The position numbers and the translations under genes were made by a program. A DNA stretch of 64,000 nt from an uncultured Oscillospiraceae bacterium (GTDB lineage: Bacteria > Bacillota > Clostridia > Oscillospirales > Oscillospiraceae). This document shows positions 11,881 to 20,522 of the stretch, one piece after another (the first letter of the stretch is position 1; each line of letters opens with the position of its first letter). Location: assembly GCA_934591815.1 (NCBI GenBank), contig CAKTPV010000001.1:186001-250000 (forward strand), read 5' to 3'. Below the pieces are notes generated by a model. That model saw only the letters and a program-made list of their open reading frames with translations, had not been told where the DNA came from and made no database searches.

Positions 11881-11909
11881 TTGCCATTTTTGGCAGAATG
11901 TGGTATAAG
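11881..11909 (+). promoter_or_regulatory. Probable ridA promoter with overlapping small palindrome
   Basis: TTGCCA (11881-11886), 17-bp spacer, TATAAG (11904-11909). TGCCA-TTTT-TGGCA (11882-11895) overlaps the -35 box and may be an operator. Confidence 0.5.
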
Positions 11910-11976
11910 TGTAGGCAGAACACACCTCCGGCTCTGACCGGACGGCATTTATTATCATGTTCAGGAGGGTCACACC

Positions 11977-12357
11977 ATGAAAAAGATCATCGCCACCACC
12001 AACGCCCCTGCCGCCATCGGCCCCTATTCTCAGGCCATCGACTGCGGCAGCTTCCTTGTCACCTCCGGTCAAGTGCCCTTTGACCCCGCCACCGGTGAGT
12101 TCGTGCCCGGCGGCATCACCGAGCAGACCCGTCAGGTGCTGACCAATGTGAAGGCCATTCTGGAGGCCGCCGGCCTCACCATGGACAACGTGGTCAAGAC
12201 CACCGTGTTCCTGCAGAACATGAGCGACTTCGCCGCCATGAACGCAGTATACGCCGAGTTCTTCACCGAGGGTCAGTATCCCGCCCGCTCCGCTGTGGAG
12301 GTGGGCGCTCTGCCCCGCGGCGCACTGGTGGAGATCGAGACCATCTGCGTCAAGTAA
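11977..12357 (+). CDS. ridA: RidA family 2-iminobutanoate/2-iminopropanoate deaminase
   Basis: The 126-residue protein carries the YjgF/YER057c/UK114 signature: an N-terminal [17 protein letters not shown]-like [11 protein letters not shown], and a C-terminal [18 protein letters not shown] with the conserved Arg and Glu of the intersubunit active site. RidA hydrolyses reactive enamine/imine products of PLP enzymes to keto acids. It is divergent from methionine gamma-lyase, whose product is just such an imine. RBS AGGAGG precedes the ATG. Confidence 0.96.
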   Translation: MKKIIATTNAPAAIGPYSQAIDCGSFLVTSGQVPFDPATGEFVPGGITEQTRQVLTNVKAILEAAGLTMDNVVKTTVFLQNMSDFAAMNAVYAEFFTEGQYPARSAVEVGALPRGALVEIETICVK

Positions 12358-12374
12358 CTGCATATCCGCACAAA

Positions 12375-12407
12375 AACAGGCCGCATCCCCATGGGATGCG
12401 GCCTGTT
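12375..12407. terminator. Terminator between ridA and the LysR gene
   Basis: 15-bp perfect stem (AACAGGCCGCATCCC) with a 3-nt loop. T5 follows on the reverse strand, so it serves the LysR gene best. The forward side has only a weak T-run. Confidence 0.8.
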
Positions 12408-12415
12408 CGTTATAG

Positions 12416-13342
12416 CTATACTCCCTCGCCGATCTCGGCGAGACTGCGGGTCAGGATGGCCACAAATTTCTCCCCCGTCTCCGTCAGCGGCACAGAGCGC
12501 GGCTTGATGTAGCCAAGGCGCATCTCCCGGACAGAGCCGGTCAGCGGAATGGTCACCAGCCGGTCGTCGCCGTACCCCTCCGGCATGACGCCGCTGCCGG
12601 TGGAAACGCAGTTGGTGTGGGCGATCACATTGTACGCCGTGGCCCGGTCACTGACACAGACCACCTGATCGAACTGGGCGCCGGTACCCACCACCGCCTC
12701 CTCCGCGTACTGGTAATTGCTGTCGGATTGGGTGAACACCACATAGGGGTAGGCGTACAGCTGCTCCAGCCGCACCGACGGCTCCGACGCCAGCGGGTGC
12801 CCCCGGCGCATGAAGACGCGGGGACGCAGCTTCGCCAGCTGGAAGAACTCCAGATCCTTCTCCCGCAGGATGCGCCCGATGAAATGCTCCGTCATGTCAG
12901 AGACGAAGATGACGCCCAGCGCGCTCTGACGGCGGAACACCTCGTCGATGACGGCGGCCATCTCCATCTCCTTGAAGCTCACCTGAATACGCGGCTCCTC
13001 CAGCAGGTGGAGGTACTCCACAAACGCCTTGGCGCAGAAGGGATAGCGCTGGGACGCCACAGAAAGCGCCACCCGGTTCTCCGCCTTGCGCTCGCTGTAA
13101 TAGCGGGTGATGCGGCCGCTGCGCTCCACGATGGGCGCGATCTGCGTCACCAGCTCCTGTCCGTCCTCCGTCAGCGCCACGCCCCGGTTGCTGCGGCGGA
13201 AAATGGTGATGCCCAGCTCCTTCTCCACCTCTAAAATGGCGGTGGACAGCGCCGACTGGGACACGAACAGGTCCTGCGCCGCACGGTTCATGGAGCCGCA
13301 GCGCTCCACCTCCAGAACATAGCGCATCTGCAAAAGCGTCAT
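12416..13342 (-). CDS. LysR-family transcriptional regulator
   Basis: The ATG at 13342 follows AGGAGGGGT and gives 308 residues beginning MTLLQMRYVLEV. The N-terminal winged HTH (about 1-60) contains NRAAQDLFVSQSALS and the second recognition segment FRRSNRGVALTEDG. A periplasmic-binding-like effector domain follows (about 90-300). It is convergent with ridA and is the only regulator near megL/ridA, so it is a candidate regulator of that pair, though its own gene is not divergent from either. The effector is unknown. Confidence 0.9.
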   Translation of the reverse strand: MTLLQMRYVLEVERCGSMNRAAQDLFVSQSALSTAILEVEKELGITIFRRSNRGVALTEDGQELVTQIAPIVERSGRITRYYSERKAENRVALSVASQRYPFCAKAFVEYLHLLEEPRIQVSFKEMEMAAVIDEVFRRQSALGVIFVSDMTEHFIGRILREKDLEFFQLAKLRPRVFMRRGHPLASEPSVRLEQLYAYPYVVFTQSDSNYQYAEEAVVGTGAQFDQVVCVSDRATAYNVIAHTNCVSTGSGVMPEGYGDDRLVTIPLTGSVREMRLGYIKPRSVPLTETGEKFVAILTRSLAEIGEGV

Positions 13343-13409
13343 CTCCACCCCTCCTTTTTTCCAGCATACAGGACACGGCGGCATTTTGCAAGAAAAAGAC
13401 GGCATTCGA

Positions 13410-13438
13410 TTGACACCCCCCTCCTGCTCCGTTATACT
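13410..13438 (+). promoter_or_regulatory. Consensus promoter of the lipoprotein gene
   Basis: TTGACA (13410-13415), 17-bp spacer, TATACT (13433-13438); the gene starts 28 bp downstream. Confidence 0.88.
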
Positions 13439-13466
13439 ACTTGTGTATCAAGAGGAGGCGTATTCT

Positions 13467-14120
13467 ATGAAAAAGTGTTTCACATTCCTGCTGACGCTGG
13501 TACTGACCCTGAGCCTGACAGCCTGCGGCAGTGCGAGCAAGCAGCTGGTCGGCACGTGGCACGGCAGTATTCTTCCGGGCATCACGCAAAAGCTGAACAC
13601 CGTGGTCAGTGAGGCTTTGGGCACGGAATACACCTCCCAGCAGGAGGCTGACCTGTGGCTGAACGCCGTTTTCAACAAGGACGGCACCTTTACCATCTCC
13701 TTGGACGCAGATGCCACCGCCGCGTCTCTCACCGACTATATGGAGGCGCTGCGCCCCACCATTGCGGAGCTGTGCTATCAGGAGGCGGAGAAGCAGGGTA
13801 TGACCCGTGAGGAATACGACAAGGCGCTGGAGGCATCCGACCTTACCGTGGAGGGTCTGGTGGACACCATTCTGTCCGCCCTCGATCCCGCCGCTCTGCT
13901 GGGCGCCATCGCTGACAGCAGCATCACCGGCTATTACAAGCTGACAGGCGGCCGCCTGTACCTCAGCCAGCGCAGCGGCAGCTTTACCGAGGAGGACTCC
14001 ACCGGCTGCGACATCGACAGCAACGGAACCGTCATGCGCTGGAATGACGACAATGGCCTGTTGAGCAGCGCGGAAATGGTCGGCATCACGGCGCCGATGC
14101 TGTGGGCAAAGCAGTCATAA
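13467..14120 (+). CDS. Hypothetical lipoprotein, 217 aa
   Basis: The signal peptide MKKCFTFLLTLVLTLSLTAC ends in lipobox LTAC, so the mature protein should be lipid-anchored on the outer face of the membrane. The body starts with LVGTWHG and has NKDGTFTISL and TGYYKLTGGRLYLS segments. This is the alternating hydrophobic pattern of a lipocalin-like beta-barrel with an internal helical insertion (about 85-150). Such domains often bind small hydrophobic ligands, but nothing here identifies one. AGAGGAGG precedes the ATG. It stands alone between a consensus promoter and a terminator. Confidence 0.8.
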   Translation: MKKCFTFLLTLVLTLSLTACGSASKQLVGTWHGSILPGITQKLNTVVSEALGTEYTSQQEADLWLNAVFNKDGTFTISLDADATAASLTDYMEALRPTIAELCYQEAEKQGMTREEYDKALEASDLTVEGLVDTILSALDPAALLGAIADSSITGYYKLTGGRLYLSQRSGSFTEEDSTGCDIDSNGTVMRWNDDNGLLSSAEMVGITAPMLWAKQS

Positions 14121-14124
14121 AACG

Positions 14125-14160
14125 CAAAAAAGAACAACCCTGTACGGGTTGTTCTTTTTT
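14125..14160. terminator. Bidirectional terminator
   Basis: AGAACAACCC-TGTAC-GGGTTGTTCT with A6 and T6 flanks, between convergent genes. Confidence 0.92.
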
Positions 14161-14180
14161 CAGCTCCTGTTCCGTATGGC

Positions 14181-14603
14181 TCAGTCGCCCATGGGTGCGC
14201 CGCAGTGAGGGCAGAACTTGTCCTCGCTGACCGCGCCGCAGACGGGGCATACCTTGACGCCGATCGTCTCCTCCTCCACAACGGGCTCCGCCTTGTAGGC
14301 GGCCTTCTCTGCCTCCATCTCGGCGATGTGCGCCTTGGAGGCGTTAACGGCGGCCACCACATCCTTCACGGCATCGGGGATCTCGCCGGTGTACTCGGAG
14401 ATAAACCACTCGCCGATGGCGCGGTAATTCTTCTCCAGCTCACGCTGCTCGCTGAGGATAGCCATATTCAGTTTGGCGGTATTCGTGGCGGTCTTTGCCT
14501 TATCCGCGGCGACCTCCGCCAGATCCTTCGCCTTATCCACGGCAACGTCGGCGTAGCCCTGTGCCTTCTTGCTCAAGCTGTTCAGGTTGTCCAGAATGCT
14601 CAT
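14181..14603 (-). CDS. Small zinc-ribbon protein with N-terminal helical region
   Basis: 140 residues. Residues 1-100 are Ala/Lys-rich amphipathic helix with repeats of DKAKDLAEVAADKAK type. The C-terminus is a zinc ribbon with CPVC and CPHC pairs (about 118-136). The architecture is frequent in Firmicutes as uncharacterised zinc-ribbon proteins. No enzymatic motif and no membrane segment are visible. The ATG at 14603 follows GAAAGGAGAA. Function unknown; a scaffold or regulatory adaptor is conceivable. Confidence 0.8.
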   Translation of the reverse strand: MSILDNLNSLSKKAQGYADVAVDKAKDLAEVAADKAKTATNTAKLNMAILSEQRELEKNYRAIGEWFISEYTGEIPDAVKDVVAAVNASKAHIAEMEAEKAAYKAEPVVEEETIGVKVCPVCGAVSEDKFCPHCGAPMGD

Positions 14604-14711
14604 GATGGTTCTCCTTTCAAATATTGGTGTTCTATTGGTGCTTAGTATACCGCGTTTTTTCCGCCGATGCAAGCGGACATTGCCGAAATTTACACACTGT
14701 TCACGGGGTGC

Positions 14712-16205
14712 TCAATGCTCGATCCAGTCTGCCGCCCGGGACACCGCCCGCTTCCAAAGCCGGTAGCTCCGGTCGCAGTCCGCCTGCGTCCCCTCCGGCA
14801 GAAACACCCGCTGACTGCGGCGCAGGGTCTTCAGCTCCTCCAGATCCTGCCAGACGCCGCAGCTCAGGCCCGCCAGCGCCGCCGCGCCGAAGGCGGTGGT
14901 CTCCACCATCTCCGGACGGTCCACCGGGATACGCAGCAGATCCGCCTGCATTTGCAGCAGAATATCGGATACGCTGGCGCCGCCGTCCACCCGCAGCATG
15001 GTGATGTCGCACCCGGCATCCTGCCGCATGGCCATCATCAGGTCGGTGACCTGATAGGCGATGCACTCCAGCACCGCGCGGGCCAGATGGCCCCGGCCGG
15101 TGCCTCTGGTGATGCCCAGCACCGCGCCCCGGGCGTACATATCCCAGTAGGGCGCGCCCAGCCCCGTAAAGGCCGGCACCACCACCACGCCGCCGCTGTC
15201 CGGCACCGCAGCCGCCAGCGTGTTGATCTCCGGCGCGGAGCTGATGATGTGCAGCTCGTCCCGCAGCCACTGAATGGTGCTGCCGCCGTTGAAGACGCTG
15301 CCCTCCAGCGCATAGGTGGTCCTGCCCCCCACCTGCCACGCCACGGAGGTCACCAGTCCCGCGCGGCTGCGTACCGGCGTATCGCCTACGTTCATCAGCG
15401 TGAAGCAGCCGGTGCCGTATGTATTCTTGGCCTCGCCGGGGGTAAAGCAGGTCTGCCCGAACAGGGCGGCCTGCTGGTCGCCGGCAGCGCCGCATACCGG
15501 CACGCCCGCCAGCTTTTCCAGCCCCTCGATGCCGGGCTTCACCGTGCCGTAGACCATGCTGTTGGGTACGGGGCGGGGCAGCATGGCAAGCGGTACACCC
15601 AGAATACCGCACAGCTCCTCATCCCAGCACAGGCGGTGGATGTCGAACAGCATGGTGCGGCTGGCGTTGGAGTAGTCCGTGACGTGCTGGCCGGTGAGCT
15701 GCCAGATGAGCCATGTCTCCACGGTGCCGAACAGTATTTCACCCTTCTCCGCACGCTGCCGGACGCCGGGTACGTTGTCCAGCACCCAGCGGATCTTGCT
15801 GCCGGAGAAGTAGGCGTCGATCAGCAGGCCCGTGGTGGACTGGATGCGCTCATCCAGTCCCTGCCGCTTCAGCTCCTCGCACAGCTCTGCCGTGCGGCGG
15901 CACTGCCAGACGATGGCATTGTATACCGGCTTGCCCGTGGCCTTGTCCCAGAGAATGGTGGTCTCCCGCTGGTTGGTCACGCCGATGCCGGCGACAGCCC
16001 CCGCCGGAAGCCCCGCCACGGCCTCCGCCGCGGCACGGCGCTCCGTCTCCCATATCTCCATCGGGTCATGCTCCACCCAGCCGTCCTGCGGATAGTGCTG
16101 GGTAAAGGCGTGCTGCGACATGGCCGTGATGCGCCCCTCCCGGTCGAAGACGATGGCGCGGGAGCTGGTGGTGCCCTGATCCAGTGCAAGGATGTGATCG
16201 GACAT
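14712..16205 (-). CDS. glpK: Glycerol kinase
   Basis: The 497-residue FGGY-family kinase phosphorylates glycerol to glycerol 3-phosphate. Visible are the phosphate-1 motif DQGTTSSRAIVFD (about 8), ITNQRET-like VTNQRETTILWD, the glycerol-binding QDGWVEHDP and YFSGSKIRWVLDN, GDQQAALFGQ, and the C-terminal adenosine motif VDGGASVSD. The start ATG follows AGAGGAGAA. Neither glpF nor glpD is adjacent, so it appears to be a single-gene unit. Confidence 0.97.
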   Translation of the reverse strand: MSDHILALDQGTTSSRAIVFDREGRITAMSQHAFTQHYPQDGWVEHDPMEIWETERRAAAEAVAGLPAGAVAGIGVTNQRETTILWDKATGKPVYNAIVWQCRRTAELCEELKRQGLDERIQSTTGLLIDAYFSGSKIRWVLDNVPGVRQRAEKGEILFGTVETWLIWQLTGQHVTDYSNASRTMLFDIHRLCWDEELCGILGVPLAMLPRPVPNSMVYGTVKPGIEGLEKLAGVPVCGAAGDQQAALFGQTCFTPGEAKNTYGTGCFTLMNVGDTPVRSRAGLVTSVAWQVGGRTTYALEGSVFNGGSTIQWLRDELHIISSAPEINTLAAAVPDSGGVVVVPAFTGLGAPYWDMYARGAVLGITRGTGRGHLARAVLECIAYQVTDLMMAMRQDAGCDITMLRVDGGASVSDILLQMQADLLRIPVDRPEMVETTAFGAAALAGLSCGVWQDLEELKTLRRSQRVFLPEGTQADCDRSYRLWKRAVSRAADWIEH

Positions 16206-16374
16206 AGCTTCTCCTCTTTTCTTTTTCGTTTTTGTGTGGTACACTGTCTGTGAAATGATACCGTCCGCCGCCTCCTTCCGCCGTCCGGTCAGACCGGGCG
16301 GGGAGAACCGGCGGCAGAAACGGTCGCCGATAGCCGTCTTGCGGCTATTATACCACGAAAGGAGCGGGATTTCC

Positions 16375-17310
16375 ATGACGAATATGACCGAATTCACTTT
16401 CCTGTCCACCGACGGGAAAACGCAGCTCCACGGCATGCGCTGGGAGCCGGAGGGCGGCAGCGTCCGCGCCGTCCTTCAGATCTGCCACGGTGTGGCGGAG
16501 CATATCGCACGCTATGACGCCTTTGCCCGCTATCTCAACGGTCTGGGCATCGCGGTGGTGGGTCACGACCATCTGGGCCACGGCCTGTCCCTGCCGGAGG
16601 GCGGCACCCCCGTCTATTTCGGCGAGGGCAACACCTGGAACACGGTGGTGGATGACATCTATGTCCTGCACCAGCGCATCCGCCTGTGGTATCCCGATGT
16701 ACCGCTGTGCATCATGGGCCACAGCATGGGGTCGTTCCTGACCCGCACCTACCTCATCCGCTACCCCGGCACTGTGAAGGCCGCCGTCATCATGGGCACC
16801 GGCTGGCAGTCCAAGGCGGTCATCGCCGGCGGCATGGCCGTTGCCAAGGCCGTAGGCGCCGTGGTGGGTGAGAACGGCACCAGCGATCTGGTGACGAATC
16901 TGGCCTTCGGCGCCTACAACAAGCTGTTCGCCCCCAACCGCACCAGCTGCGACTGGCTGTCCGCCGATGAGGGCAATGTGGACACCTACATGGCCGATCC
17001 CCTGTGCGGCGCCGACGCCACGGTGGGTCTGTTCCGGCAGATGCTGCTGGGTATCCGCTTCAACCAGAAGCTCAGCAACCTGCGGCAGATGGATCCCCGC
17101 ATCCCGGTGCTGTTCGTCGCCGGCGAAAAGGACCCGGTGGGCGACTGCGGCAACGGCGTGCGCCGGACGTATCAGGAGTTCCGCCGCGCCGGTGTGCAGG
17201 ACTGCACCCTGAAGCTGTATCCCGGCCTGCGCCACGAGATCCTCAATGAAAAGGCGCAACAGCAGCAGATTTTCGAGGACATCGGCCAGTGGCTCACCTC
17301 CAAGCTCTAA
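16375..17310 (+). CDS. Alpha/beta hydrolase, monoacylglycerol lipase-like
   Basis: 311 residues of the serine aminopeptidase S33 / lysophospholipase family. The nucleophile elbow GHSMGS (about 123) provides the catalytic Ser. The Asp is expected in FVAGEKDPVGD and the His in LYPGLRHEILNE, both visible in the right order. HGVAEHIARYD forms the oxyanion-side motif. The likely activity is hydrolysis of lysophospholipids or monoglycerides; location next to glpK would suit glycerol release, though that is inference. RBS AAGGAG is present. The stop overlaps the convergent neighbour by 4 bp. Confidence 0.88.
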   Translation: MTNMTEFTFLSTDGKTQLHGMRWEPEGGSVRAVLQICHGVAEHIARYDAFARYLNGLGIAVVGHDHLGHGLSLPEGGTPVYFGEGNTWNTVVDDIYVLHQRIRLWYPDVPLCIMGHSMGSFLTRTYLIRYPGTVKAAVIMGTGWQSKAVIAGGMAVAKAVGAVVGENGTSDLVTNLAFGAYNKLFAPNRTSCDWLSADEGNVDTYMADPLCGADATVGLFRQMLLGIRFNQKLSNLRQMDPRIPVLFVAGEKDPVGDCGNGVRRTYQEFRRAGVQDCTLKLYPGLRHEILNEKAQQQQIFEDIGQWLTSKL

Positions 17311-17855
17311 GAGGTACGCAGCGCCGACGCCAGACGGTGCAGGGAGAGAAGGTCGATATCCCCGCCCCGGCGCAGCACCCGGGCGGACAGGAAGCAGTCC
17401 GCCACGAACACCAGCAGCACCACCAGCGTGACAGTCGGTGGGATGCGCTCCGCCAGCGCCGACGCCCACGGGTGGACATACCGCACGGCCAGCGCCGCCA
17501 GCGGCCCCCATACCAGCGCGAACGGCACGCAGACCCGGCGGTTCAGATCCATCTTGGTGGCGCTGTAATCCCAGAACAGGACGCCCAGCAGCCGCTCATA
17601 GAGGAGGTGGACGACGTACTCCACCGCCGTGGCTGTCAGACCGCCGTACAGCGCCAGACGCCAGAATGTGCCGGTCATGTCCGGCGGCAGATGCAGCACC
17701 GCCAGCATGGCAAGGCCGTACACCGGACACAGCGGCAGCAGCAGAAAGCATTTCCGCACCTGATGGGGCGAACGGCGCACCGCTGCATACAGCTTCTCCA
17801 GCACATACCCTCCGAAGCTGTACAGCAGAAACAGCCAGAACCAATAGAAACGCAT
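17307..17855 (-). CDS. Membrane protein of the putative ABC-transporter permease (CmpB-like) family
   Basis: 182 residues with four to five membrane helices. It has the family-type openings [12 protein letters not shown] and [11 protein letters not shown], and the ending [23 protein letters not shown]. The name of this family is historical; no ATPase or substrate-binding gene is adjacent, and transport has not been shown by anything here. The ATG at 17855 follows GGCGGAGG. It overlaps the hydrolase gene tail to tail. Confidence 0.8.
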   Translation of the reverse strand: MRFYWFWLFLLYSFGGYVLEKLYAAVRRSPHQVRKCFLLLPLCPVYGLAMLAVLHLPPDMTGTFWRLALYGGLTATAVEYVVHLLYERLLGVLFWDYSATKMDLNRRVCVPFALVWGPLAALAVRYVHPWASALAERIPPTVTLVVLLVFVADCFLSARVLRRGGDIDLLSLHRLASALRTS

Positions 17856-17926
17856 ACGATATCCTCCGCCTGTAATTTTTCGTAGTTTGCGCGGCGGAGG
17901 CACCGACGATACGGGAGGAACGAGAT

Positions 17927-18505
17927 ATGACGGAATGGGAAGCCCTGCGGGAGGAATGCCTGCACTGCCGCGCCTGCACGCTGGCGGACACACGGACGAA
18001 CGTGGTCTTCGGCGTAGGCGCCGAGAACGCGGAGGTGCTGTTCATCGGCGAGGCGCCGGGCGCCAGCGAGGACGCACAGGGCGAGCCCTTTGTGGGCCGC
18101 GCCGGTAAGCTGCTGGACGATATGCTGGCCATGATCGGGTTGGACAGAAGCCGCATCTACATCACCAACTCCGTCAAATGCCGCCCGCCCCAGAACCGGG
18201 ATCCGCTGAACACGGAGAAGGACGCCTGCCGCGGCTATCTGTCCCGGCAGCTCGCGCTGATGAAGCCCAAGATCATCGTGTGTCTCGGCCGTATCAGTGC
18301 CATGGAGCTGATCCGTGAGGACTTCAAGATCTCTCAGGAGCACGGGCAGTTCTTTGAGAAGGACGGCGTCCAGATGATGGCGCTGTACCACCCCGCCGCC
18401 CTGCTCCGCGACCCCCGGAAAAAGCCGGAGACCTTTGAGGACTTAAAGCGTCTGCAGGCCAAGATCCGGGAGATCTGCGATCACACGCCTATTCAGTTTG
18501 CATAA
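17927..18505 (+). CDS. Type-4 uracil-DNA glycosylase (4Fe-4S)
   Basis: 192 residues. Motif 1 is [17 protein letters not shown] (about 42-58), and the C-terminal motif is HPAALLRDP. Cysteines in CLHCRAC (about 11-17) plus [13 protein letters not shown] and DACRGYL supply the 4Fe-4S ligands of family 4. It removes uracil from DNA arising by cytosine deamination. The RBS GGGAGGAACG precedes the ATG. The following VOC gene starts 8 bp after its stop, so the two are probably co-transcribed. Confidence 0.93.
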   Translation: MTEWEALREECLHCRACTLADTRTNVVFGVGAENAEVLFIGEAPGASEDAQGEPFVGRAGKLLDDMLAMIGLDRSRIYITNSVKCRPPQNRDPLNTEKDACRGYLSRQLALMKPKIIVCLGRISAMELIREDFKISQEHGQFFEKDGVQMMALYHPAALLRDPRKKPETFEDLKRLQAKIREICDHTPIQFA

Positions 18506-18512
18506 AACTGCC

Positions 18513-18896
18513 ATGAAAGTCGAACACATCGCCCTTTATGTAGAGGATCTGGAAGCAGCCAGAGTATTTTTCATGAAATATCTCGGTGCCGGCTCAAACG
18601 ACGGATACCACAACCAAAAGACAGACTTCCGCTCGTATTTCCTGACCTTTGATGACGGTGCGCGGCTGGAGCTCATGCATAAGCCGGACATGACGGACAT
18701 GCCGAAAACTCCGTCCCGCACCGGCTACGCGCACATCGCATTCAGCGTGGGCAGCCGGGAGCGGGTGGACGCCCTGACCGCGGAGCTGCGCGCCGCCGGA
18801 TATGAAGTCGTCAGCGGCCCCAGGATCACCGGTGACGGCTATTATGAGAGCTGCATCGCCGTTATTGAGGGAAACCTCATCGAGATCACCGTATAA
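18513..18896 (+). CDS. VOC (glyoxalase/dioxygenase-like) family protein
   Basis: 127 residues with two beta-alpha-beta-beta-beta modules. Metal-ligand positions typical of the fold are present: His in VEHIALYV, Glu in ARLELMH, His in YAHIAFSV and Glu in NLIEITV. The reaction is unknown; lyase, isomerase and resistance functions all occur in this superfamily. ATG at 18513 was chosen; a TTG at 18498 would overlap the upstream gene. No strong RBS is visible, consistent with coupling to the upstream gene. Confidence 0.85.
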   Translation: MKVEHIALYVEDLEAARVFFMKYLGAGSNDGYHNQKTDFRSYFLTFDDGARLELMHKPDMTDMPKTPSRTGYAHIAFSVGSRERVDALTAELRAAGYEVVSGPRITGDGYYESCIAVIEGNLIEITV

Positions 18897-18932
18897 AAAA
18901 GAGAGGTGACGCGGAGCGTCACCTCTCTTTTT
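18895..18932. terminator. Bidirectional terminator
   Basis: AGAGAGGTGACGC and its complement around GGA, with A6 and T5 flanks, between convergent genes. Confidence 0.93.
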
Positions 18933-18941
18933 ATGCTTCTT

Positions 18942-20381
18942 TTAATACGCCACGCCCCAGTAGATGTCGGTGGTAGCGGGCTTGCCGCACATAACGCACT
19001 TGCCCTCGGTGCCGGACTGCTTCAGCGGCATGCAGCGGCTGGACACGCCGGCCTTCTCCTTCATGGCCAGCTCGCACTCCAGACTGCCGCACCACTTGGT
19101 ACGGGCGAAGCCGCCCTTGCCCTGCGCCATCTCCTTGACCTCCTCCCAGGAGGTCATGTCAAAGGTGTTGTCCTCCAGATTCTTGGAGGCCATGGCGTAC
19201 AGGTTGTCGTGGACGTCCTGCAGCAGCTTCTGCACGGCGCTCTCCAGCTCCGTCAGCGGCACAAAGGTCTTCTCGCCGGTATCGCGGCGAGCCACGCAGC
19301 ACTGGCCCTTCTCCATATCCTTAGGGCCGATCTCCACACGCAGCGGCACGCCCTTCATCTCGTACTGGGCGAACTTCCAGCCGGCGGACTGGTCGCTGTC
19401 GTCCATGCTGACACGGATACCGGCGGCAGTCAGACGGTCACGCAGGGACGCGGCGGCCTCCAGCACGCCCTCCTTGTGCTGGGCGATGGGGATGACCACC
19501 ACCTGCGTGGGGGCAATGACGGGGGGCAGCACCAGGCCGTGGTTGTCGCTGTGGGTCATGATGATCGCACCGATCAGGCGGGTGGATGCGCCCCAGCTGG
19601 TCTGGAACGGATATTGCAGGGTGTTGTCCCGGCCGGCGAACGTCACGTCGTAGGCACGGGAGAACTTATCGCCGAAGAAGTGGCTGGTGCCGGACTGGAG
19701 GGCCTTGTGGTCCTTCATCATGCACTCGATGGTATAGGTGGCCTCGGCGCCGGCGAACTTCTCCTTGTCGGTCTTGCGGCCCTTCACCACGGGCATGGCC
19801 AGCGCGTTCTTGCACATATCGGCGTAGCAGTTGAGCTGCTGCTCCGTCTCCGCCTCGGCCTCGGCCGCCGTCTCGTGGATGGTGTGGCCCTCCTGCCACC
19901 AGAACTCGCGGCTGCGCAGGAAGGGGCGGGTGGTCTTTTCCCAGCGGATAACGCTGCACCACTGGTTATACAGCATGGGCAGCTCGCGGTAGCTGTGAAG
20001 CACGTGAGCCCAGTGGTCGCAGAACATGGTCTCGGAGGTGGGACGGAACGCCAGACGCTCCTCCAGCGGCTCGCTGCCGCCGTGGGTGACCCATGCCACC
20101 TCAGGCGCGAAGCCCTCCACCAGCTCGCCCTCCTTCTTCAGAAGGCTCTCGGGGATCAGGACGGGCATGGCCACGTTGACGTGGCCGGTCTTCTTGAACT
20201 CCGCGTCCATGTACTTCTGAATATTTTCCCAAATGGCATAGCCGTAAGGTCGAAGGATCAGAAAGCCCTTGACACTGGCGTAGTCCACCAGCTCCGCCTT
20301 CAGGCAGATGTCCGTATACCACTTGGTGAAATCCTCCTCCATGGGAGTGATCGCTTCCACATTTCTCTGATCCTTAGCCAT
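18942..20381 (-). CDS. proS: Prolyl-tRNA synthetase (short, archaeal/eukaryotic-type)
   Basis: 479 residues, the length of the type lacking the bacterial editing insertion. Class II motifs are visible: motif 2 VIRWEKTTRPFLRSREFWWQE and motif 3 GASTRLIGAIIM. The anticodon-binding domain follows (about 290-390). The C-terminal zinc domain carries CGSLEC and CVMCGKP. It charges tRNA-Pro. It is monocistronic between terminators, and no T-box is seen in its short leader. Confidence 0.97.
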   Translation of the reverse strand: MAKDQRNVEAITPMEEDFTKWYTDICLKAELVDYASVKGFLILRPYGYAIWENIQKYMDAEFKKTGHVNVAMPVLIPESLLKKEGELVEGFAPEVAWVTHGGSEPLEERLAFRPTSETMFCDHWAHVLHSYRELPMLYNQWCSVIRWEKTTRPFLRSREFWWQEGHTIHETAAEAEAETEQQLNCYADMCKNALAMPVVKGRKTDKEKFAGAEATYTIECMMKDHKALQSGTSHFFGDKFSRAYDVTFAGRDNTLQYPFQTSWGASTRLIGAIIMTHSDNHGLVLPPVIAPTQVVVIPIAQHKEGVLEAAASLRDRLTAAGIRVSMDDSDQSAGWKFAQYEMKGVPLRVEIGPKDMEKGQCCVARRDTGEKTFVPLTELESAVQKLLQDVHDNLYAMASKNLEDNTFDMTSWEEVKEMAQGKGGFARTKWCGSLECELAMKEKAGVSSRCMPLKQSGTEGKCVMCGKPATTDIYWGVAY

Positions 20382-20480
20382 AGATACATACCATTCCTTT
20401 GCTTATTATAGAGTAGATGCCGACTTAGTATTCTACCCGCCGGAGTCGCCGTTGTCAAGATTCCGCAGGAAAAAGGCCGC

Positions 20481-20508
20481 AAAAAGACCGCCTTTCGGCG
20501 GTCTTTTT
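20481..20508 (-). terminator. Terminator of the trpS-trpB2 operon
   Basis: AAAAAGACCGCC-TTTC-GGCGGTCTTTTT lies 15 bp beyond the trpB2 stop and can also serve as a barrier to proS transcription. Confidence 0.92.
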
Positions 20509-20522
20509 CGCGCAAATCGTTC

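Noticed and set aside
16206..16374. Riboswitch between glpK and the lipase gene
   Set aside because: Only a 7-bp hairpin (ATAGCCG/CGGCTAT at about 16329-16347) is visible; no conserved aptamer.
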